The translations under genes were made by a program, and so were the position numbers. A DNA stretch of 64,000 bases from Aulostomus chinensis (lineage: Eukaryota > Chordata > Actinopteri > Syngnathiformes > Aulostomidae), in NCBI GenBank assembly GCA_037954235.1, contig JBBMOA010000002.1, forward strand, positions 7,709,009 to 7,773,008. Reading direction: 5' to 3'. Positions 13,401-25,395 of the stretch are shown in pieces. The notes under the pieces are model-generated. The model saw only the letters and a program-made list of their open reading frames with translations. It had not been told where the DNA came from and did not search any database. Positions within the stretch are counted from its first letter, which is position 1; every line of letters starts with the position of its first letter.

Positions 13401-16400
13401 CCTGGTGTACAGTTTTAAATGTTGATGTCAGTAATGGGGTGTATCACGTGTTAATATTGTATGTGGCGGGCTAGAGAGCTGGTGTGTGTGTCTGACACAG
13501 CTATAATTACTCCTCCACTGTCTTTGCTGGTATTATTAATGCAGGTCTCCTCTTACGCAACATGCAGCACTGAGGAGTGGGTGGATTTGTACTCTGGGTT
13601 TGGAGATACTATAGGGAGACACTGGGAGTCAAAAAAGGGGGCTTGAAAGATGGAAAAATAAAGTGTGTGTGTGTGTGTGTGTGTGTGGGAGAGGTCTAGT
13701 GATTGGTAAATCTGGACCTGATGACTGAGTGTTTTATTCATCTTTCTTGGAAGAGGCTGTTTTGAAGCTATTAGCTGAATTTAATCTTTATTTCTTTTTA
13801 AAATTTCACTAAACAAAGTACCCTTTGTCTCGTTGAACAGAGATACATGTGGACACATGGAGTCGAGCTATTCGAGTTATTGCCACCACAAAATCTTGGG
13901 TTCTACTGTCTGAGTGACTATATAAGCAGCGCTTTAGTGAAAAACTAAGTCTGATGTTGAAAATGCGTGACACTCAAGCGCCCAAATGCTTCATTCTTAA
14001 CAGTATGAGATGTTTCTCTCAAGACGATCATTTGTCTGTGGACGTCTAAACAGATGTCAGTGGGGAGGTAAAAACTTGTAAGGACTTTGCCGGTAATGCA
14101 TGTGTGACCTGACCTGCTCAGAAGAAACCCGTCCTGTTGAACAGGTTGTGATAGGCACTTATTGTCCTCTAAAATAAGAGGCAATGTTTGATGTGACACC
14201 ACGAGGGGGGAAAAAAAAAACATGGCTAAGTAGAGCAGGGTAGAGAACCCTCAGACTCTACAGGGGAAGTCCACTTGTTTGACCCACTGGAGATGAATTG
14301 CTAATTATATTTAATTTGAATGCTAATTATGTTTGTGAGTAAAGAGGACACATGTAGCAAATATCTTTCCTGTGGCCCTTACCTATGACAACATGGAAAA
14401 CTTAAATCATCGTTGTGTTGGACGTAGCTGGTTCTCCTCCCCTTGTTATAGTCACCCCCTGCTGATAAATGATGGTGTGTATGTGTGACTCCTATGAATA
14501 ACACACACGGGAACAAAACAGCCGGCTTAAATTCCATGGCAACCATTGGAGCCTTCTAAACGATTTTTGGCTCAGCAACTTTATGGCTTTTCTATAATTC
14601 ATCTGTTGTTTTTCATTTCCTCTAGAGCTGAGTTTTGTCTGGTGAAGGATGTAGAAAGTCAGGGTTGATCATCTATGGAAGAAACTTAGTACTGCTATAA
14701 GTATAACAACTTGCACCATGGCCAAATGTTTGGTGTCGCCTCCATCAATTAATGGAATTGCTTTTTAAAAATGAATATGATGAAATACCCTTTGTGAGGT
14801 GGTGTTGTCAGGCTTTTTCTCTGGTTGTTAGCGTTAAGTCAAAGCCATCATAACTGGTATTTAATGCCTCTGTCTGCTCTCATCTACATGAAGCTGTGGA
14901 CGTAGCTGCTTCTCCTCCCCTTGTTCAAGCTGTAATTTTAAGACGACTTTTAAAAGTTAAAATGGGAATTGGTGCATTTTTTTAATCTTCTAGTGTTTAG
15001 TGATACTAGTAATTGGGTCAGCAGTTAGATTTTTTTGGGATCTTCTCCGTCTTTCAGAACCCGGAAATGGAGTTTCATTCCCTTTTTCATTTGTTCCACA
15101 TTCAAGTTTTTATGGAAGCGCATTAACAATTGGAATATTAAAAATGGGATCAAACTATTTTTTTACATCTCCCATTCAGGACATTCGTAAACTTTTTCAT
15201 TAAATGTTATTGTTTTGTTGTTGTTTTTTTTCTGATTTCATCAAATTTTTCGAATGCGTGATTTCAAATGCGTAGTTCATCGACGGAGGGACAAATATTG
15301 AAATCCATGATTTAGAGCTGCGTTTATCGACTCTTTTGGGCTAGTCTTTCCTTGCTTGAAAGGGACTGGCACAGGGTGTCGTCTGATGGCTGTATCTAGG
15401 GTTCAGCGGCTCTCAGGAAGTGCCAGAGCCCCCACCAGGGACCATTTTGAGTAATTTGACTGGCTTGACTTACTTGGAGGGAGGGGAAGAATAAGGAGGG
15501 GTCTGTTCTGTTGGTGATTTGTGTGAGGGGACGGATATTTAGAAAGGCAGCGGATGGCACCCACTGGCGGGTCCCTCAGCTTGTTGTCGGAGCATTGCAT
15601 TTCTGATTAAAACCCTTTCATTGTTCCTTGACTTCCCTCACTCCTTCCGTTTCTTCCCTGAGATTAGCTACCACGGCAATACCAGATGGTCAATGCTGGA
15701 CTGAGGTTACCATGTCTGTATTAATGGTTGGGGAATGTTGTGTAAAACGAGCAGAGATTTATTTGTACAGCGCATGATAAGGACCATTAGAACTGTAACA
15801 AACTGTCTTCATATGTTTGCAACACTGACATCAAAGCTTTTAACACAGAGTGAGAGTAAAAACTCACGGTTGGTACACATGTCTTCAGTTGAAGATATTG
15901 TGTAAGAGAGGATTCATTCAAGTCTGACACACAGCTTGGCTTGGTAGAGGGAACGTAATGACAGATTTATGCTCAAAAGCACAGGAAGCAGTCACTGGAA
16001 TGATTGTGTGAAGTGAACGCTGCAGTGTGTGCTGTCTAATGTCAGCTAGAGACATGTGTCCTGATTGGTCCTGGTGGGAATTCCAGGCAGCCTCCAGGAG
16101 TGAACGTGTTACAGTATGAGTGTGATCAGGGCGCTTGTGCAGACGAGATTAGGACTCTGTCTCCCCTGACTTAATACGGGTCAATAATAAAGAATTCCAA
16201 ACCCATTTCATATGTAGTATGCAGAAGCTGTACTTGTGAATGCAGCCATTGGCTTTGCAGGCGCACGCACACATGCGTGCTTGGCAGTCATGCTGTCTCA
16301 TGACACTGGAATAAGAATGGCTCTAGGAGAAGAACAAGTCACATGAAGCAATACATACCCAATTGAAAGTTTGGGTAGAAATATGAGGTTTATGTAACAT

Positions 16401-19400
16401 CTCATAAAACTGTGCCGAAGTTAAAATGATTTGTTGCTGTATGTTACGAGGGCTGAATCAGCTCATTTATTTGTCCTTTCTGTCTGTTTCCTTAGGTAAA
16501 GTATTCATTCCTAAGCAGAAACCAGTAGAAACACGGCAGGAGGAAGTTACAACCCTTGACCCGGAATTAGAGGAGGCCCTGTCCAGTGCCACGGATACGG
16601 AACTGTGTGATCTTGCAGGTAAGAGATTGAAGCAAATGTTAACATGCTGTATTTCTTTGCAGGAAAGCAATGCACAACATTGTGTTAGGAAAGCCCATTC
16701 TCTGCTGGGCCAGTGAAACACAAGCCCTTTGAACCACTCAATCTACACAACCCTGATTTTTACTGCAAATGCTGGTGTGTGTGTGTGTGTGTGTGTGTGG
16801 GGGGGGGGCTTTCTGAGGAAAATGACATCAATTGTCTTCTGTGACCTTTTAGCCAAAAACCCAAAGACCCGACTGTACTTTTAATCTTGGAGTGCCTGTG
16901 TGTGGTTGCTCACTCTGCCTTTTGTTTGCAGCAATCCTTGGTGTTCACACGCTGGTTACCAGTACTCAGACGTATGATGGGACTGGAACGAAAGAGGGTT
17001 TCAACAGTAAGTTTAATTAAAACCTACATTCCAGTAGCAGCTCCACTTGCCTCAGCCCTTGTGGATATCAGTGAAACCCACTAGCCCTTATAGTCCGTCT
17101 GACAATCTCTTGTCCAATCTCTTCTCCAATTGATCAGTTTGTTAGGTTCATTCACAAACTCTGCTTTTGATAAGTTGCTCATTGATGGCACAGTGGAATT
17201 GCTGAGGAGCTACGCTGGGAATGAGGACTGTAGTTGACTCGCTCTCCGTCCTTTATGAAGTTCACTCGCGCATTGACTTGTGTTTCCAGAGGATTGAAAC
17301 ACTTGTCATGGTGGCAGGTATCCCCCTAGAAGAGAAGGAGCTGAGGGCACGTTGAAGGGTTGAAAACAGCGACTATAGTCTGTGTGACTTGTCCAAATCA
17401 AATTGTAATGAATACACAACGTGTGGTTTGTTTTCTAGTGAGTCTGGTTCAGTTTCACAGCTTGCAAAGTCACACTCACCAACTAAAAGGATTAATTGTG
17501 CTGGGAAATGTGAACTCTTCCCAGGGGTTTAGCAAACATCATATTTCAGAAGAAGCCCAAGTCCGTCCTCTCTCTGTCATGTTATCTGATATTTTGTTTA
17601 CAAATGAACACATGACATGATCAGGCTTCCCATGATCCTCTGCATTTTTGTTCACGTCCTGCGATCGGGTGGAAAGTGCTGTCTCTGCAGTCACACTACA
17701 CTTGAGTTCGCTTGCTTGGGGAAGGTTGTCCTGGCCAGGTTGTTCTGGTCCCCACCAGAGTTGGAGAACTACTTCCACAAGCACCCAAACAAACTCTACC
17801 AGAGGTTGAACTGCACCAGTTTTTTTTTTTAGTTTTTTTTAACAGAACTGAGCCAATCCTGGGTTGTGAAAGCACCCTTGGTCTCACCTCTCTTTGGATT
17901 GGAATGAGGAACAGTACCCTGTGTGTGTCTTTCCAGATGTAATAAAAGGGGAGAAGATGAACCCTGTGTTTGATGAGCCTCCCAATCCCACGAATGTAGA
18001 AGAAACCCTCAACAGGATAAAGAGCAATGACATCTCCTTAAAAGAAGTCAACCTGAACAACATTAAGGTGCAGCAACACAAACAGAAAGCTGATTTGGTC
18101 TCTATACTACACTCTGGTTCATCCATGGACCAACGGCTGTATTTGTGCTCCTAGAACATCCCTATTCCCACGCTCAGGGACTTCGCCAAAGCCATGGAGA
18201 AGAACACACACGTTACAAAGTTCAGCCTGGCAGCAACGCGGAGTAACGACCCCATCGCTTTGGTAAGAGAGTGTGGTTTGAGGGCTTCAGTGGCTTTCTT
18301 GACATCATAAAACTCTATATTTACATCTGACAGGATGATATACACCATGTCATTCATCTGCGTCAAACACATGCTGATGCTTTCTCCCATGAATTTTCTC
18401 TCGTTTTTCCATGTTCAAACAGACATTTCATAGAATGCATGTTCATTCCGTTTTTCCTAAAGGCCTGGAAACATCATGGAAATTCACTGATGAATTGTGT
18501 ATGAACACTCATCTGAATGTCACCCTCCAGGCGTTCAGTGATATGCTGCGAGAGAACAAGACGTTGCGAAGTTTGAATTTGGAGTCAAACTTTATCACTG
18601 GAGCTGGCGTACAGGCGCTGACGGAGGCGCTACGAGACAACGACACGCTGACGGAGATCAAGATAGACAACCAGGTACTGTAGAGTGTGGGTGACACCGG
18701 CACAAAAGCCTTTATCCTCTGCACGTTGCATTTGCATAAAATTCCAGTTCAAACAAATCACCAGACTATCAAATGAAAAACTAGTTGAGCGTCCTGCAGC
18801 GGGGAAGGAGTTCACCATGTCTTCTTCTATAAACTAAAGTGTGTTAGACGTGTGTTTCAGAGGCAGCAGCTGGGTACAACAGTAGAGATGGAGATTGCTA
18901 AGATGTTGGAAGAGAACAACAGCATCGTGAAGTTTGGCTACCACTTCACCCAGCAAGGGCCTCGCTCCCGAGCTGCCGCCGCCATCACTAAGAACAACGA
19001 CCTGGGTATGTTTCACATACGTGTTTAAACCTGCTGAAGATGAGTGCGTTGACTCCTGGCATCATCTGTTTTCACCTTCATCGTCAGAGTGTGTCACGAC
19101 CGATGTTGTGACATACCCTGCAGAAACAGCTGCCTTTGCTTTCTTTCAGGAAGCCATAGTGATGACCTCTTCTCTCTTTTAGCTTGTCGTCCTGTCAAGG
19201 CTGCTGTAGCACAGGTCTGCTGCATGAGTGTGGTCATCAGTGCGTCATAGATTTTTTTCCACAGAGTTTGAGTGGATCATTCACTGCATTAACTGTACGG
19301 AGACTGATCTGCTTGAGAGTGACAGCATCTCACTTCTTGTTTCCTTTCATCCTGACACACTCTTGAAATAGCTCATGATGACTAACAAGACGAAGGTTGC

Positions 19401-19513
19401 TCAGCATGTTTGCAGTTCATCATTCCCTGTTTTCTTATTTGGGGGGAAGCCTCTCCTATTAACTACACATATCCTCTCCAGTCCGCAGGAAGCGAGTGGA
19501 AGGGGACCTGTAG
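10322..19513 (+). CDS. tmod3: tropomodulin, tmod3-like, complete CDS (9 coding exons, 346 aa)
   Basis: Tropomodulins cap the slow-growing (pointed) ends of actin filaments together with tropomyosin and set filament length in the cytoskeleton. The coding exons are 10322-10447, 13127-13283, 16496-16618, 16932-17006, 17937-18067, 18155-18262, 18531-18674, 18861-19005 and 19482-19513. They join in frame to 346 codons plus TAG; human TMOD3 has about 352. Residues 1-42 are the first tropomyosin-binding region. Residues about 43-92 (NALLPAGLRQKDQT to VPFTGEKK) are the first actin-capping region. Residues about 105-135 (DPELEEALSSATDTELCDLA) are the second tropomyosin site. Residues about 160-336 are the leucine-rich-repeat cap. 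PVFDEPPNPTNVEE, ELCDLAAILG and the VEGD tail fit TMOD3 better than TMOD2, but the sequence has some TMOD2-like positions, so the paralogue call is less certain than the family. Confidence 0.93.
10448..13126 (+). other. tmod3: tmod3 intron 2
   Basis: No exon or recognisable transposon is seen. A 145-codon open frame on the minus strand (11146-11583) matches nothing I know and is treated as chance. Confidence 0.5.
13127..13283 (+). CDS. tmod3: tmod3 coding exon 2
   Basis: It encodes NALLPAGLRQKDQT through DREDIVPFTGEKK, the actin-capping helix region of tropomodulins. It ends in phase 1 at G|GTGTGT, and a short TG run follows at 13662-13688 in the intron. Confidence 0.93.
13284..16495 (+). other. 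tmod3: tmod3 intron 3
   Basis: No exon is seen. It holds (TG)13 at 13662-13688 and a 28-bp sequence present twice (14420-14447 and 14898-14925). Confidence 0.5.
16496..16618 (+). CDS. tmod3: tmod3 coding exon 3
   Basis: It encodes GKVFIPKQKPVETR through DTELCDLA, the second tropomyosin-binding segment. Phase 1 at both ends. The acceptor is TTCCTTAG and the donor GCAG|GTAAGA. Confidence 0.93.
16932..17006 (+). CDS. tmod3: tmod3 coding exon 4
   Basis: It encodes ILGVHTLVTSTQTYDGTGT and KEGFN, the linker into the leucine-rich-repeat cap. This is the most divergent stretch of the protein. The donor is A|GTAAGT. Confidence 0.9.
17937..18067 (+). CDS. tmod3: tmod3 coding exon 5
   Basis: It encodes VIKGEKMNPVFDEPPNPTN and DISLKEVNLNNIK, the first part of the cap domain. 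It ends in phase 0 at AAG|GTGCAG. Confidence 0.94.
18155..18262 (+). CDS. tmod3: tmod3 coding exon 6
   Basis: It encodes NIPIPTLRDFAKAMEKNTHV and FSLAATRSNDP, a leucine-rich repeat. Exon 5 to exon 6 is a very short intron (87 bp). The donor is TTG|GTAAGA. Confidence 0.95.
18531..18674 (+). CDS. tmod3: tmod3 coding exon 7
   Basis: It encodes AFSDMLRENKTLRSLNLESN and ITGAGVQALTEALRDND, two leucine-rich repeats. Phase 0 at both ends; the donor is CAG|GTACTG. Confidence 0.95.
18861..19005 (+). CDS. tmod3: tmod3 coding exon 8
   Basis: It encodes RQQLGTTVEMEIAKMLEENN and KFGYHFTQQGPRSR through ITKNNDL, the conserved last repeat and C-terminal helix. It ends in phase 1. Confidence 0.95.
19482..19513 (+). 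CDS. tmod3: tmod3 coding exon 9 with stop codon
   Basis: A 32-nt terminal coding segment encodes VRRKRVEGDL and the stop TAG (19511-19513). The short basic tail followed by VEGD is like TMOD3. The acceptor is CCTCTCCAG. Confidence 0.9.
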
Positions 19514-21193
19514 GGGCGGAGCCTCACCTGTATCCCAATCAATCCCATTGTTTCATCTCACCATGTGGAATAACTTCTGCCAGTGCCCTGGTCTCATCTC
19601 ACTGCGTGGGTAAAAGTCTTGTGCCAAATCACGGGGCAAGGCATGCTCAACTAGAACACACATCTGAGAAGAAGGGAAATAACTGGAATCGTCCCCTTGT
19701 CTGTCCACGTTCATACTCCTGCTTATTATGTGGTTGTTTTTGCAGGTATACGTCTAATTAGCTCTTAGTCATTTCATTTCAGCTGCTCTTTTTTGAGCTT
19801 TTGAATTACCTGCCCAGACTTTTTACTTGTTTCTTTTGTACTGTGCTCTAAGTGTGTGAAGTAAACATGAACATTATCAAGTAAGAGAACCAATGTCATT
19901 GTAAAAACAGTAACTAACATTCAGACAGCCCTCTCTCCTTCTCGGAGCAGCGTAGTTTGCTGTTCCTGAGCTTCTATTGGTATCATCTTGAGGTTGATCT
20001 GTCGACATGTAGAACGAGCCAGGAGCCGTCAGCTAGGACCCCAGCTCTCTGCCGTCTCACACAGAACGCTCATGATTTAGCCCCTTGCAGCAGTAGAAAA
20101 GACTGACGTAGTTTCCAGCTTCATGACACATAATGTTGCCGAGCAGATTATTGTTCATGTCATATGCTGGCTGGTTTGCAGGTGTTGTTTATTGGCGTTG
20201 CCTTGTAACGCCAGCCTGACTGAATGATTACCACGAGCAACGCATTTTAGTTAGCGCTGGCGTCAGCCGGAGAAATAATGGTGACTCATGTAAAGTTCAT
20301 GACAGTACCACTGCATGATGTTTTATATTTCTTTACGGTTTTCCAACTGAGGAGCATATTTTATACTGGTGATATTCTAATGTTGGTTAACCTAATCACT
20401 CACACCCCTAACTCATCATTATGACCTGATATTCTAGTATATCTACTCCAGTCTAGAGTGAAGAGGAGTCACAACTAATGCTGCAAATGTTGGCTCAGCA
20501 CATAGGTGCTTAACCTTGCCAAAGACTAACATGCGGTGCTTAAAGTATCATTACTGGACTCGTGTCTTTACAGCGAGTCACATCCTCCCCGTACCGGAGG
20601 CTGTTCACTAGAACTTGTGCTTTGCGATGTTCCATTTTATTTTCGTGGACCAGTTATAGTAGAATCTTGAACAAGTAGTGACAGGTGAGGAGGAGGAGTA
20701 TGAAATCTCTCAGTTCAGCTTCTCAGACTGCAGCTACTTGCAAAAGGGTTTATGATTAACTTCTCCTGGCGTGTCATTTATTTACCTTTCCTCACACTTA
20801 AGCGTCAGTCCGCGCTCCACAGTAGCACACCAGTTACGATGTAAAAGGTGACAACATGCTGTGCCTGAAAATGAATTTCACAAGGTACATAACCTGCTTA
20901 AGATGGCTATTGAAAGACTAATTCAGCAGTTACCTGAAACTTGTATGTTCTGCTTTTAATGTAACAGGAACAATATTCTAGCATGAACCCATCACTCTTG
21001 GCCAAAAGTTCTTTCATCTGAACAGCATCACATTCCCTGGACACGTGTTTGGCTGAGCTACATGGGGTCTATATTTCGGGGTCCTTCCATCATCATATCT
21101 GTTCTTTCGCTCTTTGTCCTCTCTTTCCTCGGTCTCTGCGGTTTATTGTGCTTTGCAGGTTGTGCTGCTTCTTTGCTTGGGCTTGTTAATGGC

Positions 21194-21199
21194 AATAAA
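21194..21199 (+). terminator. tmod3: candidate proximal poly(A) signal of tmod3
   Basis: AATAAA, about 1.7 kb after the stop codon. Confidence 0.4.
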
Positions 21200-21409
21200 A
21201 ATCTGTGGCTCACGTATATGAATTGTAACATGCCATCTCAAAGTGCACACACTCACTCTTGAGTGTGTACTATATGAATCTGCACAACTACTGCTTAGAT
21301 TTTTTTTTTGTATGTTATATCAAATCCAGGTGTAGATTCCACATAAGGAAAAATGTACTATTATAAAATCACAAGACTTTGAAGAAATGCACTGCTGAAT
21401 ATCCTCAAC

Positions 21410-21415
21410 AATAAA
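21410..21415 (+). terminator. tmod3: candidate distal poly(A) signal of tmod3
   Basis: AATAAA followed within 40 bp by TTTTTTGTTTTGTTTTGTTT, a good downstream element. Confidence 0.45.
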
Positions 21416-22169
21416 TGTTTTTACATACTGTCTCTGCCGTCTTTTTTGTTTTGTTTTGTTTTAAAACCGATCCTCAAAAGTGAGGTTGAGCCTCTGTGAT
21501 TGTCCTACTGGATGGCTGAAGTTAAGTCCAGCTGATTTTCTTGCTCCGTATAGCTCCACTTTTGCTTTGGGAGGTGCTTGGTGTCTGTTTGCACCCTTTA
21601 ATTAGACCCAGTTTCTGTGATTGTTTGCACATGCCTGTGAAATGATGTAATCGGTATGACTCCATCCCTCTCTGGGTTTCCTGGGGCAGAGTGCTTTAGT
21701 GAGCTGTTGTCAGAGTCTCCTGTGGTTGGGACGGAAGTGAATGACTCAAGTGTTTCCACGCGAAGAGAAGAGAACCAGAGCAGCCAGTTTGTCATGTCTC
21801 TTAGTTGCCCCAGAGTTCAGCAGGGAAGATATAACCTAGAGTCAGAGTGTGGAATTAAATATGCTGTTGTACATTACAGCTGCTCCTTCAGACCAAGACT
21901 GTGAAGAGCAACTAACGGCTTCTGGTCCACATCTGGACGTGACCTGCATCTGTTAGTAGCACAAGCAGCTGCCGCTGGCAGAATGACTCACATTTTTGGA
22001 GTCACGGCTCGTAGAGGTGAAAGTGGTGAAGTACATTTACCTTATACATATATATGATTCAAGTACCTGTACTTCACATGAGTATTGGCTTTCTTTGGGA
22101 ACTCTTGACTTTTAGTTCACTAGATTTCAGTGAAGTTTCTCATTACTTGGAAGCTTTGAAGTCAGTCAG

Positions 22170-22489
22170 ACAGCAAGAAGGTTCCAGGTTCCAGTCCCAG
22201 CTCCAGCACAGGATCTTTCTGTGTGGAGTCTCCATGTTCTCCCTGTTCCTGTGTGGGTTCTCTCTGGTACTCCAGCTTCCTCCCACAGTAGGATGATTGA
22301 TACTCTAAATTGACTGTAGGTGTGAGTGTGAATGGTTGTTTGTCTCTATGTGTTGGTCCTGTGATGGACTGGTGACCTGTCTAGGGTGAACCCTGCCTCT
22401 CACCTGAAGGCTGCTGGGATAGGCTCCACCCCCCCCCCCCCCCGCGACCCTTAACAGGATAAGTGGTAGAAAATGGATGGACGGATGGA
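22170..22489 (+). mobile_element. tRNA-derived SINE, copy 2 (5' truncated)
   Basis: Same family as 2549-2952 but lacking the tRNA-like head. It starts within CAGCAAGAAGGTTCCAGG and runs to GGATGGACGGATGGA. An internal poly-C run lies near 22430-22443. Confidence 0.8.
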
Positions 22490-23780
22490 ATATTCCAGTC
22501 CTCGAATCCAAATTTGACTGAGCAACTTCCACTACTTATTTTGCCTCTTATTGAAATGTTCCTGCTAGCTTCCAGCACCTGAAGCTCACCCTGGCTGTTT
22601 TTTGGTCAACTTTGAATAATATTCGACCGGGAAGATTTATGCTTTGGCTCAAGTCCTGGTGTTGTGTTCCTTGTCGACCACTGCAAGAAATAAACAACCC
22701 CATATATTAAAGGAGTGACAGAGAAATGTAGATTCAGTTTGAATGCACTGTCTGTCTTCATCTATTTATCTGGGCTTTTTTCAACACCACCCCAACTGCC
22801 CTCCAGCCTGTCTCCCTTCTCCACCCTCCCTTCAGGGTGCTTGCTCTTCAGCAGGTATGTTCACCTGTTGGGCCTCATCAGAATGTTTTGGAGGGAGTTT
22901 ACAACCCACAAGAATGCACAGATTCCTATCGAAATCCTCTCTTAGCTAGAATACAACCAGAAAAGCAGTCACTTCTATTTAAATACTTGTGAAAGGCAAC
23001 CTGATACATTCTCAGGATCCATTGAATATATATAAACATATATCTTATCATTATAAGTATAGTTTTGTCAGTGTTTTTTTTTTTTTAACCTGTCTTGATT
23101 TTGAAATAGCTGAAATATTTCAATTTAATTTAAAAAATTCCATTGCTTAAAAACAAATCTCGCTGAATTTATGAACTGCAGATGCTTATTTCCATTCAAG
23201 CCAAGCCAGGGGAAAATAAGAACATTAATAAAATCTTTACTGGTTCCAATCAGCATCGAACATCCCAGAATTAAATCAGCTGCATCCTCCCAAGAGTCTC
23301 CGGAGTCCTGATCCTTGGCTTCTTCTAATCCCACCTCATCAAACTTCTAATGGGCCGAGACTGTGGCCAGGACAGACACTGAGGGGAAAAAAAGCTTCTG
23401 TGAGAGACCATAGAGGGAACATGATGAAATTAAACTGAACAAAACAGATGATGATGATTGTATCTCCGACTAAAGCTGATAAATTGTGTATTAAAAAGTT
23501 CTAAATGCAAGGCAGCAAGTTCTGACAGGACGTGAGAGTGCAAACTGTGTAGAGGTGGATGAATGAGGGAGGTGTGACGAAGGACACGCCAGGAGTTTGA
23601 CCCCTGAAAAGAAAGTGTGTCCTTGCCACCTAGCAGTTTCCTCAGTCTAATTTCGACCAGTGGCACACATCTGATCACTCTCAGCTGGCCCAACCAAACG
23701 GAACAGTAAAGCTTAAAAGGTCCAATTGCACCATCTAGCGCTTTAAAACGATTTATCTAGAAAAGGCTCACCACAATAAT

Positions 23781-23794
23781 CCAGCAGGGGGCAG
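23781..23794 (+). promoter_or_regulatory. CTCF-like motif
   Basis: CCAGCAGGGGGCAG fits the vertebrate CTCF core. It lies between tmod3 and lysmd2. Confidence 0.5.
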
Positions 23795-24027
23795 TAGAAG
23801 CCCGTGCTGTCTGTCCATGGACGGAATTAACGTCACTGGGGCACTGTAGGTACTTATCAATCTTCCTGGGACTGAACAATTACTGATAACCTCTCTTCTA
23901 CCTGATCGCCCTCTCTAGAGCCCCATGAAGAGAAGGAAGCATTTCAATAGAATGTATTCAGTCGTCAACATTTTGAAAGATGGAATATATCTGATAGTTC
24001 TCACAGCACCATAATTGCCACCATATT

Positions 24028-24303
24028 GGGCGGCATGGCTCAGGGGGTAGAGTGGCCATCTAGCAACCAAAGGGTCGCTGGTTCGATCCTCGACCCCAGT
24101 GACCATGTCGAAGTGTCCTTGAGCAAGATACTGAACCCATAATTGTTCCTGATGAGTAGGTTGGCACCTTGCATGGTAGCCTCCACCATCAGTGTGTGAA
24201 TGTGTGTGTGTGAATGGGTGAATGAGACGACACTGTGAAGCACTTTGAGTGCCGCGAAGGTAGAAAAGCGCTATATAAAATTGAGTCCATTTACCATTTA
24301 CCA
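24028..24303 (+). mobile_element. second tRNA-derived SINE family
   Basis: It begins GGGCGGCATGGCTCAGG, with a box-A-like GTAGAGTGG and box-B-like GGTTCGATCC, as in tRNA-derived SINEs. The 3' end reads AAAAGCGCTATATAA and then a repeated CATTTAC tail. This layout is common in fish genomes; I cannot give the family name with certainty. Confidence 0.75.
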
Positions 24304-25352
24304 TAAATCCTTGAGTCCTGCTGCCTTAGCAAACCAACCAGCGAACGATTTCCCCCTGGTTGCAGTATAATCTCTGCCGTCATCTGTGGGTGCAGGCAGA
24401 TCAGGAGGCAGCTCAAGAGATCGTTGTCATAGTAACATGACAGATGACTCACAGTGCCTCGCCTCCCTCCTCCCTCCTTCCACCTGATCTCTGTCTGGTT
24501 TGTGTGGTTTTGCCTAAAAAGAGAAAGTGAGCCAGTGAAATCATGGATTGTAGGTCAGCGTTCTGTTGTTTCTACTCATGCGGGGGTTCTGACATCATTA
24601 GATTAGAGGATAAATGTTTGGGTAAAGTGATTCATCCTCTTTCCTTCTTTGAAAACTACCTGATTTAGAGACTGTGGACATAAGCAGACGCGTCCCAGTG
24701 AGCAACAAAGATGCATGGAGAATGTGATATGAATAATGGACCAACCTGAAGTTCAGTCTGGTGTCAACCCTTGTTGAGCATTGTGTTTAATTAATGAGTT
24801 GATGTCCCTCCCCATGGTCTCTTTGTACTCTTACATAACTTTAATGACCTGATTTGCATGTGAAAATGCCATTTAGTGGGCTGACTACATGATGGTCAAC
24901 AGCCGGAGAGACTCGTCATTCAAACATCATGAATCCCCTCTTCGCTTCCTATTGTGAAACCGATTTTTGCTCCACAGCAAATTAGATTTCATTGAGGTTC
25001 CTTTTGTGCATCCCAAGGCGGCACCTGCAGTCCTGGTAATGACCAGGCTTCCCCTCCACCACAGCTCGTGATCCAGAATCACACTCACTGCATTACAGTT
25101 ACTCCTGAATAAACGTATTCAAAGGGGAGAAAGCACAATAAGTGAATTCTGTTCCATTCTGGGTTCTGAATAATCATATCGGTCTTCTGTTGCGCAGGCG
25201 ACCAAAACCTGAAGCCTTGAACATTTAATCCAGTAATGAGAAGAGGAGTGTCCTCGCCTTCACATGCAATCACGTAACCCGCTTGTTTGACGAAGATTTA
25301 TCTCCTTATTCAAGGCAACAGGTTGATATTAGATAACAACAAATGATGCACC

Positions 25353-25354
<2 letters not shown>

Positions 25355-25393
<39 letters not shown>
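25355..25393 (+). repeat. (TG)n microsatellite
   Basis: A pure TG run of about 20 units. Confidence 0.95.

Positions 25394-25395
<2 letters not shown>

Larger units (their letters stand above)
19514..21430 (+). other. tmod3: probable tmod3 3' UTR
   Basis: No AATAAA was found close to the stop codon. The first two are at 21194-21199 and 21410-21415. The second is followed by a T/GT-rich stretch typical of a cleavage region. A UTR of 1.7-1.9 kb is therefore likely but not proven. Confidence 0.45.
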
